A stretch of 64,000 nucleotides of DNA. Source: Hufsiella arboris (GTDB lineage: Bacteria; Bacteroidota; Bacteroidia; Sphingobacteriales; Sphingobacteriaceae). The stretch covers positions 1 through 64,000 of the forward strand of contig NZ_WVHT01000006.1 of the NCBI RefSeq assembly GCF_009834875.1, read 5' to 3'. The notes under the pieces are model-generated. The model made no database searches. It was not told the DNA's origin and saw only the letters and a program-made list of their open reading frames with translations. Shown piece by piece: positions 50,257-59,645 of this stretch (positions within the stretch are counted from its first letter, which is position 1; every line of letters starts with the position of its first letter). The position numbers and the translations under genes are program-made.

Positions 50257-52206
50257 CTAACTTGCGAAATTCTTGCGGATACCGAGCTTTTTCATCTTAG
50301 AGTTAAGCGTGGTGGGTGGCAGGTTCAATAAGCTGGCCGCCCCGCCTTCGCCCCATATTTTGCCGTTACATTTTTTCAGCGCGGCCAGGATGTGAGCACG
50401 TTCGCCTTCGCTCATAGTTATAACGCTTGATTCGGGAGGCGCCGAGCTTGTTGATTGCTCCAACTGTGTAGGCAGCACCATATTAGTGATCATATCGTCG
50501 CGGGTAAGCAGCACATTGCGTTCTATCAGATTTTCTAACTCCCGGATATTTCCCGGCCAATTGTAACGCTTCATATTTTCCAAAACCTCCGGGGAAATAC
50601 CTCGTACCGTTTTGCCCGTTTTCCGGGCATAGATGGATAAAAAGTGCTCCGCCAAATCGGCAATATCTTCTTTGCGCTCACGAAGCGGCGGCATAAGTAT
50701 CGGAAAAACATTAATTCGGTAAAACAGGTCCAGCCTGAATCGGCCTTCGGCTACCTCTTTATCTAAATTTCTGTTTGTGGCCGCAATAATGCGCACATCG
50801 GTCTTAATAGTCGTCCGGCCGCCTATACGTTCAATTTCTTTTTCCTGCAAAACCCGAAGCAGTTTTGCCTGTGATTCAAGCGGAAGCTCACCTATTTCAT
50901 CTAAAAATATAGTGCCCGTATGTGCCTGTTCAAACCGGCCGATCTTTTTTTCGTGGGCGCCGGTAAACGCGCCTTTCTCGTGGCCAAATAATTCTGAGTC
51001 GATTAGCGAGACAGGCAGCGCGGCGCAATTGATCCTTACAAAAGGCTTATCTTTTCTAAGTGATAATGAATGTATACGCTCGGCTATTTTCTCTTTGCCG
51101 GTGCCGCTTTCACCCAAAATAAGCACTGACGAACTTGATTTGGCTACCTGGATAACGTGATCAAATACGGTTAACAGCAAATGACTGCTGCCAATTATAC
51201 CGCTAAAAGGGCTTGGCTGATCCAAAGAGCTGACTTGTTGTTTTACCGTATAATTACTCAGCTTACTGACCAGCGGACTGTTTGCAGTATCCATCATGCC
51301 CTCCATAAAACCGGCTAACAAGCGCTGCAGCCTGTTACAGAGCACCAGGTGATCAGCCTGGTAAGCATCAGGCCGGCGACTGTAAAAGTTAAAATAGCAT
51401 GTTTTTTTATTGCTCAATGGAATAGGGAAAGACAAGTGTGACTTTAAGCTGTAGGTATCAGCGAAAAGTTTTTTTAACGACGGTTTTTTCAGCAACGCTT
51501 CCAACTCATTCTCATTGTACCAGGTGGCCATTACCTCGGCAACGTCGTTTGTTTTCAGCCTGGCTAATTCATGCTGTTTTCGCCTGGTAATAACCATTAG
51601 TTCCGGGCAGCCTATCAGCTGGTATTCATCAAACCCTATCCTTGAAAATCCGATTTCGTAAAAGTCTTCTTCATTTTCCTGCTTCATTCCAACAGATAAA
51701 AATTCGAATGGAATATAAGGCTGTAGTGTTTTACCCATCTCAAGTATTTTATGCTCCCAATCAAGGGCCGATGATAAAATTTCCGCAGTTTTTTTTTGCA
51801 TTACCGCACTTTGCCGCAATCCGTTTTCCATATGCTTCTCATGACGATAAAAAGCTATATCTAATGCGATCAATACATCTTTTTCGCGAAAGGGTTTAAT
51901 CACAAATCCGTATGGATTGGTAACTTTTGCCTCTTCCAATATTTTCTGGTTGGAGTTTGCTGAAATATAAATGAATGGAATATTTATTTCGGTTAAACGG
52001 TGTGCAAGATCGATGCCGGTTAATTTCTCTTTAAGGTAAATATCCAGCAGTACGAATTCAGGCTTAAACTCATCGATCATTTGAAGTGCTTCCTTTACAC
52101 TGTCGGCAATACCGCAAATATGATAACCGGCTGTCTCTAGAATATTAGATAATACATCTGCTATGATATATTCATCCTCAACGATCAGGATCTTCTTTTT
52201 ATCCAT
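50257..52206 (-). CDS. Sigma-54-dependent response regulator (NtrC-type)
   Basis: A 649-residue transcription activator. The receiver domain at 1-120 has acidic residues E10-D11, phospho-acceptor D55 (VLLDIYL) and IKPF. A GAF-like region at about 150-320 may sense a ligand. The AAA+ domain has Walker A 365-372 (GESGTGKE), GAFTGA 412-417 for sigma-54 contact, and Walker B IFLDEIGEL. A Fis-type HTH closes the protein (ILAALKKCNGKIWGEGGAASLLNLPPTTLNSKMKKLGI). It activates sigma-54 promoters after phosphorylation. No kinase gene is adjacent; the orphan PAS kinase at 4283 is 43 kb away. Confidence 0.94.
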   Translation of the reverse strand: MDKKKILIVEDEYIIADVLSNILETAGYHICGIADSVKEALQMIDEFKPEFVLLDIYLKEKLTGIDLAHRLTEINIPFIYISANSNQKILEEAKVTNPYGFVIKPFREKDVLIALDIAFYRHEKHMENGLRQSAVMQKKTAEILSSALDWEHKILEMGKTLQPYIPFEFLSVGMKQENEEDFYEIGFSRIGFDEYQLIGCPELMVITRRKQHELARLKTNDVAEVMATWYNENELEALLKKPSLKKLFADTYSLKSHLSFPIPLSNKKTCYFNFYSRRPDAYQADHLVLCNRLQRLLAGFMEGMMDTANSPLVSKLSNYTVKQQVSSLDQPSPFSGIIGSSHLLLTVFDHVIQVAKSSSSVLILGESGTGKEKIAERIHSLSLRKDKPFVRINCAALPVSLIDSELFGHEKGAFTGAHEKKIGRFEQAHTGTIFLDEIGELPLESQAKLLRVLQEKEIERIGGRTTIKTDVRIIAATNRNLDKEVAEGRFRLDLFYRINVFPILMPPLRERKEDIADLAEHFLSIYARKTGKTVRGISPEVLENMKRYNWPGNIRELENLIERNVLLTRDDMITNMVLPTQLEQSTSSAPPESSVITMSEGERAHILAALKKCNGKIWGEGGAASLLNLPPTTLNSKMKKLGIRKNFAS

Positions 52207-52439
52207 ACTTCCTAAATTAAACCTATATTTTACAATAAATGAGAAAAATTATTTAATCAAATTAAGTGCGTCTAAGCTAAAATTACGAATTGGAACTTGC
52301 TTTACTGCTTAGATAAATCATAGATCCTGCCAGTATTGCTTAGACACCACATTTATGTTAGAAAGACGGGCAACGATGTACAAATCGTAATATTTTTATT
52401 TAGCTCTTTTGCAAAGATTAGCTAACCAATAAATTTACA

Positions 52440-52473
52440 ACGATATATCGTTGTTATTGCAACGTTATATCGT
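52440..52473. promoter_or_regulatory. Operator-like inverted repeat
   Basis: ACGATATATCGTTG (52440-52453) and CAACGTTATATCGT (52460-52473) are inverted over 14 bases with one mismatch, around TTATTG. The first arm itself contains the palindrome ACGATATATCGT. The sequence lies between divergent ends rather than close to a start. It resembles operators of PadR/MarR-type repressors, but no such gene is nearby. The remainder of 52207-52655 shows nothing. Confidence 0.45.
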
Positions 52474-52655
52474 GTCGACGTAAACTTTTCAGATATAGAA
52501 GGTCGTCACCGTTCTCGTTTAAAATATTTATAAAATGTTATTTTTCACTGCCGGATCTGCCTGCATCGGCTGGTTGCGAAGTACTGCGGCGTTATGCTCC
52601 GCTGCCGCATATTCTCCTGCAATGAAAACGACGCCAGGTAGGTCACCTCAATTCT

Positions 52656-52994
52656 TCAGGCTTTTTTAACAAATTCTGACTTAAGCGCCATGACACCGAA
52701 ACCCTCGATCCTGCAGTCGATGTTGTGATCGCTATCCACCAAACGAATATTCTTCACCTTCGTTCCAGCTTTGATGGTTTGCGAGGTGCCTTTTACCGGG
52801 AGGTTTTTAATAGTCACCACCGTATCCCCGTTCCGTAGAGTATTGCCGTTACTGTCTTTCACCATAAAGGCTTCATCATCTGCCGACACTTCCGAAAGGT
52901 TCCACTCATGCCCGCATTCCGGGCAAACCAGTAAGCTCTCCAGTTGATAAGTATAAGGTGACCGGCAAACCGGACAAGGGGCAAGTTCACTCAT
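52656..52994 (-). CDS. yjdM: YjdM/PhnA-family zinc-ribbon protein
   Basis: A 112-residue cytoplasmic protein, the usual family length when started at the ATG at 52994 (SELAPCPVCRSPYTYQ); the frame continues upstream but without family similarity. The zinc ribbon is CPVC...LLVCPECGHEW (two CxxC pairs). The C-terminal PhnA domain is VKDSNGNTLRNGDTVVTIKNLPVKGTSQTIKAGTKVKNIRLVDSDHNIDCRIEGFGVMALKSEFVKK. The name from alkylphosphonate use is historical; the role is uncertain. It is monocistronic. Confidence 0.92.
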   Translation of the reverse strand: MSELAPCPVCRSPYTYQLESLLVCPECGHEWNLSEVSADDEAFMVKDSNGNTLRNGDTVVTIKNLPVKGTSQTIKAGTKVKNIRLVDSDHNIDCRIEGFGVMALKSEFVKKA

Positions 52995-53256
52995 AAAAAT
53001 CAAGTTTGCTGAAGGACAAAGGTAACAATTGTTCATAACGCCGGCAGACGCGAAAACAAGCCTATCGGTATAGTAAATCTACCTGTCCGTTCGCCGAATA
53101 CCACATCCAGGGTTTTCTGGTAACTGCCTGCTGGCGCGTGGTGATAAAACCGTTCCGGGGCAATTGTGTATGACGTTATACACACCGGCTATACAGACGG
53201 AAAGAGCTTTCCACAAAGGCTAAAATTTTCATTGATAATAATCATATTGCAAGCCG

Positions 53257-55236
53257 ATGAGCGAATTCAATCCATTCATGCAGCTGGCCTCCGATTACCT
53301 GGAATCGACCAATACAGTTGTATTCTTAACTGGGAAAGCCGGTACAGGCAAGACTACCTTTCTGCAAAAGCTGCGGCAGACCTCTAAAAAGAAACTGGCC
53401 GTAATCGCGCCCACTGGTGTGGCAGCGATCAATGCGGGCGGCATGACCATACATTCCTTTTTCCAATTATCCTTTGCGCCCGTCATTCCTGGCACCACGG
53501 GCCAGGATAGTTTTTACAGTGCGGAAAAGCGTGAACTGCTGGTGAATCTTGAATTACTCATTATTGACGAGGTGAGCATGGTTCGGCCCGATGTTCAGGA
53601 TCAGATCGACCTGATTCTGCGCAGCGTAAAAGACTCGGCTCATCCGTTTGGCGGTGTACAACTCTTATTGATAGGCGACCTGTCACAGCTGAGTCCGATC
53701 GTCCGTGATGAAGAATGGAGCGTTTTGCGGCCTTATTATACCACGCCCTATTTTTTCAGTAGCCAGGTCTTACAGCGGGCGCCTTATGTGCGAATCGAGC
53801 TCGACCATGTCTACCGCCAGAAAGAACAGACCTTTGTCGATATCCTTAACGAGGTACGTAACCAACACCTCAGCGCCGAAAACCTTAACTTACTAAATAC
53901 CCGCTACGTGCCCGACTTCCGGCCCGCTCCCGAAGATCCGTATATCACCCTTACTACGCACAACCATATCGCCCAACAGATCAATACCGAACGGCTGGAA
54001 GCGCTGCCCGGGCAGGAACAGGAATTTACAGCGGCCATCCGCGGTGAATTTCCTAAAGACGCCTACCCCACCGAAACGAACCTCAAACTAAAAACCGGTG
54101 CACAGGTCATGTTTGTCAAAAACGACAGCTCAGCTGAAAAGCTGTTCTACAATGGCAAGATAGGAACAGTTACCCGTATTGAAGATAAAACGGTGTTTGT
54201 GTTGTCGGAAGAAAAAGAGATCATGGCGGAAGCCCTGGAGTGGACAAATGTGAGATACGAAGCAGCCGAACAAGAGATCAGGGAAACCAATGCCGGCAGT
54301 TTTGCACAAATACCTTTGAAATTAGCCTGGGCGATCACTATCCATAAAAGCCAGGGCCTGACCTTTGATAAAGCCATCATCGATGTGTCTGAATCCTTCG
54401 CGCATGGCCAGGCTTATGTCGCACTAAGCCGTTGCCGCAGCTTGTCCGGCATGATACTGCGTAACCCGGTAGCCATACGCAATATCATCGGCGATCCGGC
54501 GGTGGCCCGTTTTAATGAACAGGCCGCCGGCCGCCCGGATACTCAAACATTAGAACGCGACCAGGAACGCTACCGCCTGTATCTACTGACTGAATTGTTC
54601 AACTTTGTGCCGCTCCAAACGAAACTCAAAGGCTTTGCACTGATGCTGCCAACATTTGAGACTGAGATTTTGAAAGTCGCCGAAAAGTTTGTCAGGCAGC
54701 TCAATCCCGAACGCAGCACACAAGCTGCTGCTTATTTTTCAGAGAAACTACACTTAGCGGTTGAAAGCCTCCACTTACAATTACCTGCGTTGATCAACCA
54801 ATCCAAGGATAAAGCCGCTAAAGCCGACCAAATGATCACCTGGCTGATCAACCGCATCCGTTTGCTGGAATATTTTTCCTTAAGTCCTTTTACTACAGTC
54901 GATTACCTGGCAATTGGCAAAGATAAACTCCAAAACCATGATCGTTCGTATCTTAAAGCGCTGAACGCAGTGCCAAACGAAAAGTTATATGAGCAGATAT
55001 TAGCCTGGCGGGAAATCAAAGCATCGACGGAAAATGTGATGCCGGGTATGATCTTATCGGAAAGAACATCGGCAGCAGTGGCTGAGAAATTACCGGCTAC
55101 GCTAAAAGCCCTCGGCGCGATCAAAGGTGTCGGTGCCCATAAAGCCACGCAATATGGCGCAGAGCTGATCGGCCTGATCCGCGCCTATCAGCAAGGGGCA
55201 TCAGGTTCGTCCGCTGAACAGGTTAGTTTGTTTTAG
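53257..55236 (+). CDS. PIF1-like helicase with C-terminal HRDC-like domain
   Basis: A 659-residue SF1B helicase. Walker A is at 26-34 (GKAGTGKTT), then VIAPTGVAAINAGGMTIHSFFQLSF (motif Ia region), LLIIDEVSMVRPDVQDQID (Walker B), GGVQLLLIGDLSQLSPI (motif III), YRQKEQTFVDILNEVR, and LAWAITIHKSQGLTFDKAIIDV...AYVALSRCRSLSG (motifs V-VI). Residues from about 560 (EQILAWREIKASTENVMPGMILSERTSAAVAEKLPATLKALGAIKGVG) form an HRDC-type nucleic-acid-binding domain as in RecQ. It unwinds DNA, possibly at G-quadruplexes or stalled forks. It is a standalone gene. Confidence 0.92.
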   Translation: MSEFNPFMQLASDYLESTNTVVFLTGKAGTGKTTFLQKLRQTSKKKLAVIAPTGVAAINAGGMTIHSFFQLSFAPVIPGTTGQDSFYSAEKRELLVNLELLIIDEVSMVRPDVQDQIDLILRSVKDSAHPFGGVQLLLIGDLSQLSPIVRDEEWSVLRPYYTTPYFFSSQVLQRAPYVRIELDHVYRQKEQTFVDILNEVRNQHLSAENLNLLNTRYVPDFRPAPEDPYITLTTHNHIAQQINTERLEALPGQEQEFTAAIRGEFPKDAYPTETNLKLKTGAQVMFVKNDSSAEKLFYNGKIGTVTRIEDKTVFVLSEEKEIMAEALEWTNVRYEAAEQEIRETNAGSFAQIPLKLAWAITIHKSQGLTFDKAIIDVSESFAHGQAYVALSRCRSLSGMILRNPVAIRNIIGDPAVARFNEQAAGRPDTQTLERDQERYRLYLLTELFNFVPLQTKLKGFALMLPTFETEILKVAEKFVRQLNPERSTQAAAYFSEKLHLAVESLHLQLPALINQSKDKAAKADQMITWLINRIRLLEYFSLSPFTTVDYLAIGKDKLQNHDRSYLKALNAVPNEKLYEQILAWREIKASTENVMPGMILSERTSAAVAEKLPATLKALGAIKGVGAHKATQYGAELIGLIRAYQQGASGSSAEQVSLF

Positions 55237-55416
55237 GCCCCGGAATAATTTCTTTGAAAGGGAATTACCTTTTATGTTCCGATTTAGCTAAATGCCTTTC
55301 ACTATAGTAGCGCGCATTTCTCTAAAACTTTTCCCGGTACATCCAGGTAATTATGACTATGCCTGATGGTAACGGATCGCCGGCGTTCGAGTAGCGGCAT
55401 CATAAACATAACCTAA

Positions 55417-56211
55417 CTACAATTGTCTGCTGTAAGTTAATACGAAACCATGCTGGTAAGATGGTATTAAAACCGATTTCAATGTTTTATTACCTGCAAC
55501 GGCTCTTTTTATGTATGGATACATCAGATATGTCAGCTTTGTAGAGACAATACCAATTCCGGCGCCGGCAATAATGTTACTAAACCAATGTTCATTATTA
55601 TAGACTCTTAACACTCCTGTTGCCGTAGCCATTGCGTAGCCTGCGGCTCCATACCAGAAAGAAACATCTCCATATTCCTGATTTAAGAATTCTGCCCCGG
55701 CGAATGCCGTTGCCGTATGGCCCGATGGAAACGAGTTATTATTTGATCCGTTAGGCCGGAGCTGATTGGTATGGTTCTTCAGAACGAAAACAGAACTACT
55801 CATTATTGCACTGGAAATCAGCAACAAGGCTGTTTGATCGCCTGTTGCATGTCTGCCTTTCACACCAGCTATATTTAAACCGTAGACTGCCATCGCCGGT
55901 GCAAATTGCAAATAGTCGTCAATATGCACCTGGAACTGCGGATGGTCTTCCTGCATGTCGTTGTAAACAAAGTGATCAACCTGCCTTAACGATGGGCTGT
56001 TCAATGAGGCAATTCCATATCCAACACAGATAGCCGGAGGTATAAAGGTTATTGCAGCTAAAGCCGGATTGTGTCGTACATTAGCTGGTCTTTGGAATGT
56101 CACAGTATCGGGCAAATTATCACTCGTATGTTGCGACGTAATTCCTTGTGAAAAACCAAATACCGAAATAACCGACAGGTACACTGTCCAAATACTTTTC
56201 AAAGCCTTCAT
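55417..56211 (-). CDS. PAP2-family phosphatase, paralogue with altered third motif
   Basis: A 264-residue protein from the ATG at 56211 (a GTG at 56232 is possible). Signal peptide SIWTVYLSVISVFGFSQ. Phosphatase motifs: NQLRPNG (motif 1 Arg-Pro), SFPSGHTATAF (motif 2), and RVYNNEHWFSNIIAG (motif 3), where the usual aspartate after the His is Asn. The adjacent paralogue at 56264 keeps the Asp, so this copy may have weaker or altered activity. It probably dephosphorylates lipid phosphates such as undecaprenyl pyrophosphate in the envelope. It is tandem with the next gene. Confidence 0.87.
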   Translation of the reverse strand: MKALKSIWTVYLSVISVFGFSQGITSQHTSDNLPDTVTFQRPANVRHNPALAAITFIPPAICVGYGIASLNSPSLRQVDHFVYNDMQEDHPQFQVHIDDYLQFAPAMAVYGLNIAGVKGRHATGDQTALLLISSAIMSSSVFVLKNHTNQLRPNGSNNNSFPSGHTATAFAGAEFLNQEYGDVSFWYGAAGYAMATATGVLRVYNNEHWFSNIIAGAGIGIVSTKLTYLMYPYIKRAVAGNKTLKSVLIPSYQHGFVLTYSRQL

Positions 56212-56263
56212 TTTTAAATATTTATCAAACACTAACCCAACTCAAATATTGATTGATGATAGT

Positions 56264-57025
56264 TCAGAATTGCTTTGTAAAACACAAGCCAGGTATCCCA
56301 TCTGTATATGTTGGCAAGAGCAAACTATTATTAGTTTTCTTTGGGAAGACCGCGTTCTTTAAGATAGGATAAACGAGATAACTGAGCTTGGTCGATAAAA
56401 TACCAACGCCGGCACCGGCAATAATATCACTAAACCAATGTGCATTATTATAGACCCTTAATATACCTGTTGCAGTTGCTGCTGCATACCCCCCAACTCC
56501 ATACCAGATGGAGATATCACCGTATTCCTGGTACATAAATTCGGCACTTGCAAAGGCGGTAGCTGTATGCCCGGAAGGAAAGGACGTATTGGAACCGCCA
56601 TTCGGCCGTAACCGATGTGTGCTTTCTTTCAGAATTGTAACGGATGAACTTACTATCGCTGTTGTCAGTAAAAGCATTGCAGTTCTGTCAACAAAATTAT
56701 TTTTCCCTTTAACACCAGCAAAATTAAGGGCATAGACAGCAACAACAGGCGCATAGCGGAGGTAATCGTCCAGCTTAGTCGAGAAACGGGGGAAGTCTTC
56801 CTGCATATCGTTATAAACAAACCGATCCACCTTTTCCAATGCCGGATTATTTAATGCAACAAGGCCATATGTCAGAAAAACAACAGGCGGAATGAAAGAA
56901 ATCAAGTCATTCTTACTTCTGGCGTCAGACGATGCCGCAATGGTGTCTGATCCTTGCGAAAACGCGCTTAGTGATAAAAATAAATAAATGAAAAATAATA
57001 TCCAGGACTTTCTCCCTCCGATCAT
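56264..57025 (-). CDS. PAP2-family phosphatase
   Basis: A 253-residue protein from the ATG at 57025 (an upstream TTG at 57031 lies inside a palindrome and is not preferred). Signal peptide (WILFFIYLFLSLSAFSQ). Complete PAP2 motifs: HRLRPNG, SFPSGHTATAF, and RVYNNAHWFSDIIAGAGVG with the catalytic His-Asp pair. The closely similar gene downstream, separated by 52 bases, shows a tandem duplication. The likely substrate is a lipid phosphate in the periplasm or outer leaflet. Confidence 0.88.
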   Translation of the reverse strand: MIGGRKSWILFFIYLFLSLSAFSQGSDTIAASSDARSKNDLISFIPPVVFLTYGLVALNNPALEKVDRFVYNDMQEDFPRFSTKLDDYLRYAPVVAVYALNFAGVKGKNNFVDRTAMLLLTTAIVSSSVTILKESTHRLRPNGGSNTSFPSGHTATAFASAEFMYQEYGDISIWYGVGGYAAATATGILRVYNNAHWFSDIIAGAGVGILSTKLSYLVYPILKNAVFPKKTNNSLLLPTYTDGIPGLCFTKQF

Positions 57026-57044
57026 TTGCAAATAATATTTGCAA
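57026..57044. promoter_or_regulatory. Perfect 9-1-9 palindrome at the PAP2 start
   Basis: TTGCAAATA-A-TATTTGCAA is a perfect inverted repeat ending one base before the ATG of the PAP2 gene at 57025. Its position over the start suits a repressor site or a 5' stem that hides the start codon. Confidence 0.5.
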
Positions 57045-57186
57045 TGAAAGTAGCCGGGGATTTTGTAGAAATTCTGTATTATCTAAAATTAACAGACTGT
57101 CGGCTGACCAATCAAATGAACCGCTGACTACCAAACTATTACTGCAACCGGCGGATTTCCTAATACAAACCAATCCATTTTCTTTG

Positions 57187-57217
57187 TTTGTAATTAGTCT
57201 AAATAAGTGTACTTTTG
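57187..57217 (+). promoter_or_regulatory. Bacteroidota-type promoter of the TonB receptor
   Basis: TTTG (57187-57190), 19 bases, then TACTTTTG (57210-57217), an exact match to TTTG-N19-TAnnTTTG. Transcription would begin near 57224, leaving a leader of about 13 bases before the ATG at 57237. Confidence 0.7.
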
Positions 57218-57236
57218 CCGAAATTTCTTGAATTTA

Positions 57237-59627
57237 ATGGGCACCAAAGGCTTCAAAACACTTTCTCTTTTTATACTAATACTAACAATAACTTTTCGGG
57301 CAAAATCACAGACCAGCATACCATCCGTTTCCGGCATCGTGAAAGATTCAAAATCGCAGCCGGTAAGTGCCGTGGTAATTTACCTGAAGGGAACGGGCTA
57401 TAAAACAGAAACAGACGCAGCCGGAAACTTTAAGATTAATGCACCTGCCGGAAAATATAAGCTCAGTATATCAAGATTGGGCTTTATCGAGCAAACACAA
57501 AATATCGAATTATCCGCAGGAAACACTCTTTTGCTGCAAGACATTATCCTTTTGGATAAAGGTGACATGCAGGAAGTAAGGATTACCCGTAAAACGAAGT
57601 CTACGGAAGCAAAAGAGCAGGCATATAACCTGAACGTTCTGGACACGAAAAAACTGTACAACAGTGCTTCGGATCTTAACCGTGCTCTTAATCAAACTTC
57701 GGGAGTTCGTGTTCGGGAGGACGGAGGTGTCGGTTCAAATTTCAGTTTTTCATTAAACGGTTTCTCCGGCAGGCAGGTAAAGTTTTTTCTTGACGGTATT
57801 CCTATTGACAACTTTGGGCAGTCTTTAACACTCAATAATTTTCCGGTGAATATGTCGGAAAGAATTGAGGTTTATAAGGGAGTGGTTCCGGTAACCTTAG
57901 GTGCTGACGCACTCGGAGGAGCAGTTAATATCATCACCAGGAGTAACCCTAATTTTCTTGATATCTCGTATGGTTATGGATCGTTCGGCACACAAAAAGC
58001 ATCTGTTAACCACGCCTATACCAATACAAAAACCGGTTTTACCGTCCGAACCAATGCTTTTTATAATTACTCGGACAACGATTATAAAGTCAAAGTACAG
58101 CCAATTGATTTACAATCCGGTCAAAAAGAAACAGAGCAGGAAGTTAACCGGTTTCATGACGGATATCAATCGATCGGTGCCCAGGTAGAAGCAGGACTAT
58201 CCGGCAAAAGCTACGCCGACAAACTGTTAGTCGGCCTGATCGCCTCCGGTAATGATAAGGATATACAAACCGGCGTGACAATGGACCAGGTATTCGGAGC
58301 CAGAACATCAAATTCCAGCTCGCTGATTCCAACATTAAAATATAAAAAAGCTGATCTGTTTATTCGCGGCCTTGATTTGGGCGTCTATGGCGCTTACAAT
58401 ATGACCCGGAATACATTTGTTGATACAACCAGGCTGAAATATAACTGGCTCGGGCAAACAGTTCCCTCAAGCACGGCCGAGCTAAGCAGGTCGCAGTTAA
58501 AGAACAAAGACAACGAAGCTCTTGCCACGGCGAATCTGACTTATAATTTGAATCAAAACCATGCCCTGTCACTGAACTATGTATTGACAGACTTCAACCG
58601 AAAATCGAGTGATGTTGAAAATCCCGACAACATTACTTTTTTATACCCTCAAAAATTAAGCAAGCAAATTGGCGGACTTGCATGGCAAACGAAATATGAA
58701 CGCTTTACCGCTACGGTATTTGGAAAGTTATATATTTTAAATGGCCGGTCATTTGAACAGGTTAGCAACGGAACAGGTGTTGCCGGTTACCGTGAATCAT
58801 CGACCAGCACCAGCGATTTCGGTTACGGAGCTGCCGGAGCTTATTTTATCAGGCCTCAGTTCCAGGTAAAAGCGTCCTATGAGCATACCTACAGGCTGCC
58901 TGAAGCTGTCGAGTTACTCGGTGACGGATTATATACCAGGAGGAATTCAGAGTTGAAACCGGAAAGCAGCAACAACATAAATTTGGGCGCTGTGTACTCA
59001 CTTAACCTTAGCAGTGCACATAAGTTCGATTTTGAAGCAAACTACATTTTCAGAAATTCCCACGATTTTATCCGGTTGGATCAGGCCCAAACGCAACCTA
59101 TTGACAGGCAGTACATCAATATCGGAGATGTACGAACCAACGGCATTGAGGGGGAGATCAGGTACTCCTGGAGAAATAACCTGCACACGGCGATAAATCT
59201 GTCTTATCAAAACATCATCGACAAACAAAAAACATTTACCAGTACAAATTTCCAGGGAACGATCACCTCTCCTAACCTCGGCTATGGTTACCGAATTCCT
59301 AATACACCTTACCTGTTTGGCAATGCCGATCTTGGATATTTATTCAGCGAAGCCGGCGGAAGGCGAAACGCACTAGATATCACATATAGTTTAAATTTCA
59401 CTCAGAAATACTACCTGACTCCTAACCAGCTCGGATTAAATAATAAGGATGATATCCCGACCCAGTTCGCACATAATATAACTGCCAATTATACCCTTCA
59501 GGATGGCAGGTACAATGTATCGCTGGAATGCAGGAATTTTACAAACAGCGATCTTTTCGACAATTACCTGCTGCAAAAACCAGGTCGTTCCTTCTTTTTG
59601 AAACTGAGATATTTTATCAGCAAATAA
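57237..59627 (+). CDS. TonB-dependent receptor with carboxypeptidase-like N-terminal domain
   Basis: A 796-residue outer-membrane receptor from the ATG at 57237 (upstream open frame to 57207 lies across the promoter). Signal peptide (TLSLFILILTITFRAKSQ). A CarboxypepD-like beta-sandwich is at about 28-105 (VSGIVKDSKSQPVSAVVIYLKGTGYKTETDAAGNFKINAPAGKYKLSISRLGF). A plug follows (LNRALNQTSGVRVREDGGVGSNFSFSLNGFSGRQVKFFLDGIPIDNFG), then a barrel ending FFLKLRYFISK. Plug type and the following DUF4374 lipoprotein point to iron-siderophore or heme uptake rather than glycans. The next gene begins 18 bases after the stop. Confidence 0.9.
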   Translation: MGTKGFKTLSLFILILTITFRAKSQTSIPSVSGIVKDSKSQPVSAVVIYLKGTGYKTETDAAGNFKINAPAGKYKLSISRLGFIEQTQNIELSAGNTLLLQDIILLDKGDMQEVRITRKTKSTEAKEQAYNLNVLDTKKLYNSASDLNRALNQTSGVRVREDGGVGSNFSFSLNGFSGRQVKFFLDGIPIDNFGQSLTLNNFPVNMSERIEVYKGVVPVTLGADALGGAVNIITRSNPNFLDISYGYGSFGTQKASVNHAYTNTKTGFTVRTNAFYNYSDNDYKVKVQPIDLQSGQKETEQEVNRFHDGYQSIGAQVEAGLSGKSYADKLLVGLIASGNDKDIQTGVTMDQVFGARTSNSSSLIPTLKYKKADLFIRGLDLGVYGAYNMTRNTFVDTTRLKYNWLGQTVPSSTAELSRSQLKNKDNEALATANLTYNLNQNHALSLNYVLTDFNRKSSDVENPDNITFLYPQKLSKQIGGLAWQTKYERFTATVFGKLYILNGRSFEQVSNGTGVAGYRESSTSTSDFGYGAAGAYFIRPQFQVKASYEHTYRLPEAVELLGDGLYTRRNSELKPESSNNINLGAVYSLNLSSAHKFDFEANYIFRNSHDFIRLDQAQTQPIDRQYINIGDVRTNGIEGEIRYSWRNNLHTAINLSYQNIIDKQKTFTSTNFQGTITSPNLGYGYRIPNTPYLFGNADLGYLFSEAGGRRNALDITYSLNFTQKYYLTPNQLGLNNKDDIPTQFAHNITANYTLQDGRYNVSLECRNFTNSDLFDNYLLQKPGRSFFLKLRYFISK

Positions 59628-59645
59628 TTACACAACAAACACATA

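Noticed and set aside
4283-52206. Pairing the orphan PAS kinase (4283-7147) with the sigma-54 response regulator (50257-52206) as one two-component system
   Set aside because: They are 43 kb apart with no shared regulation visible; nothing in the sequence links them beyond both being orphans.
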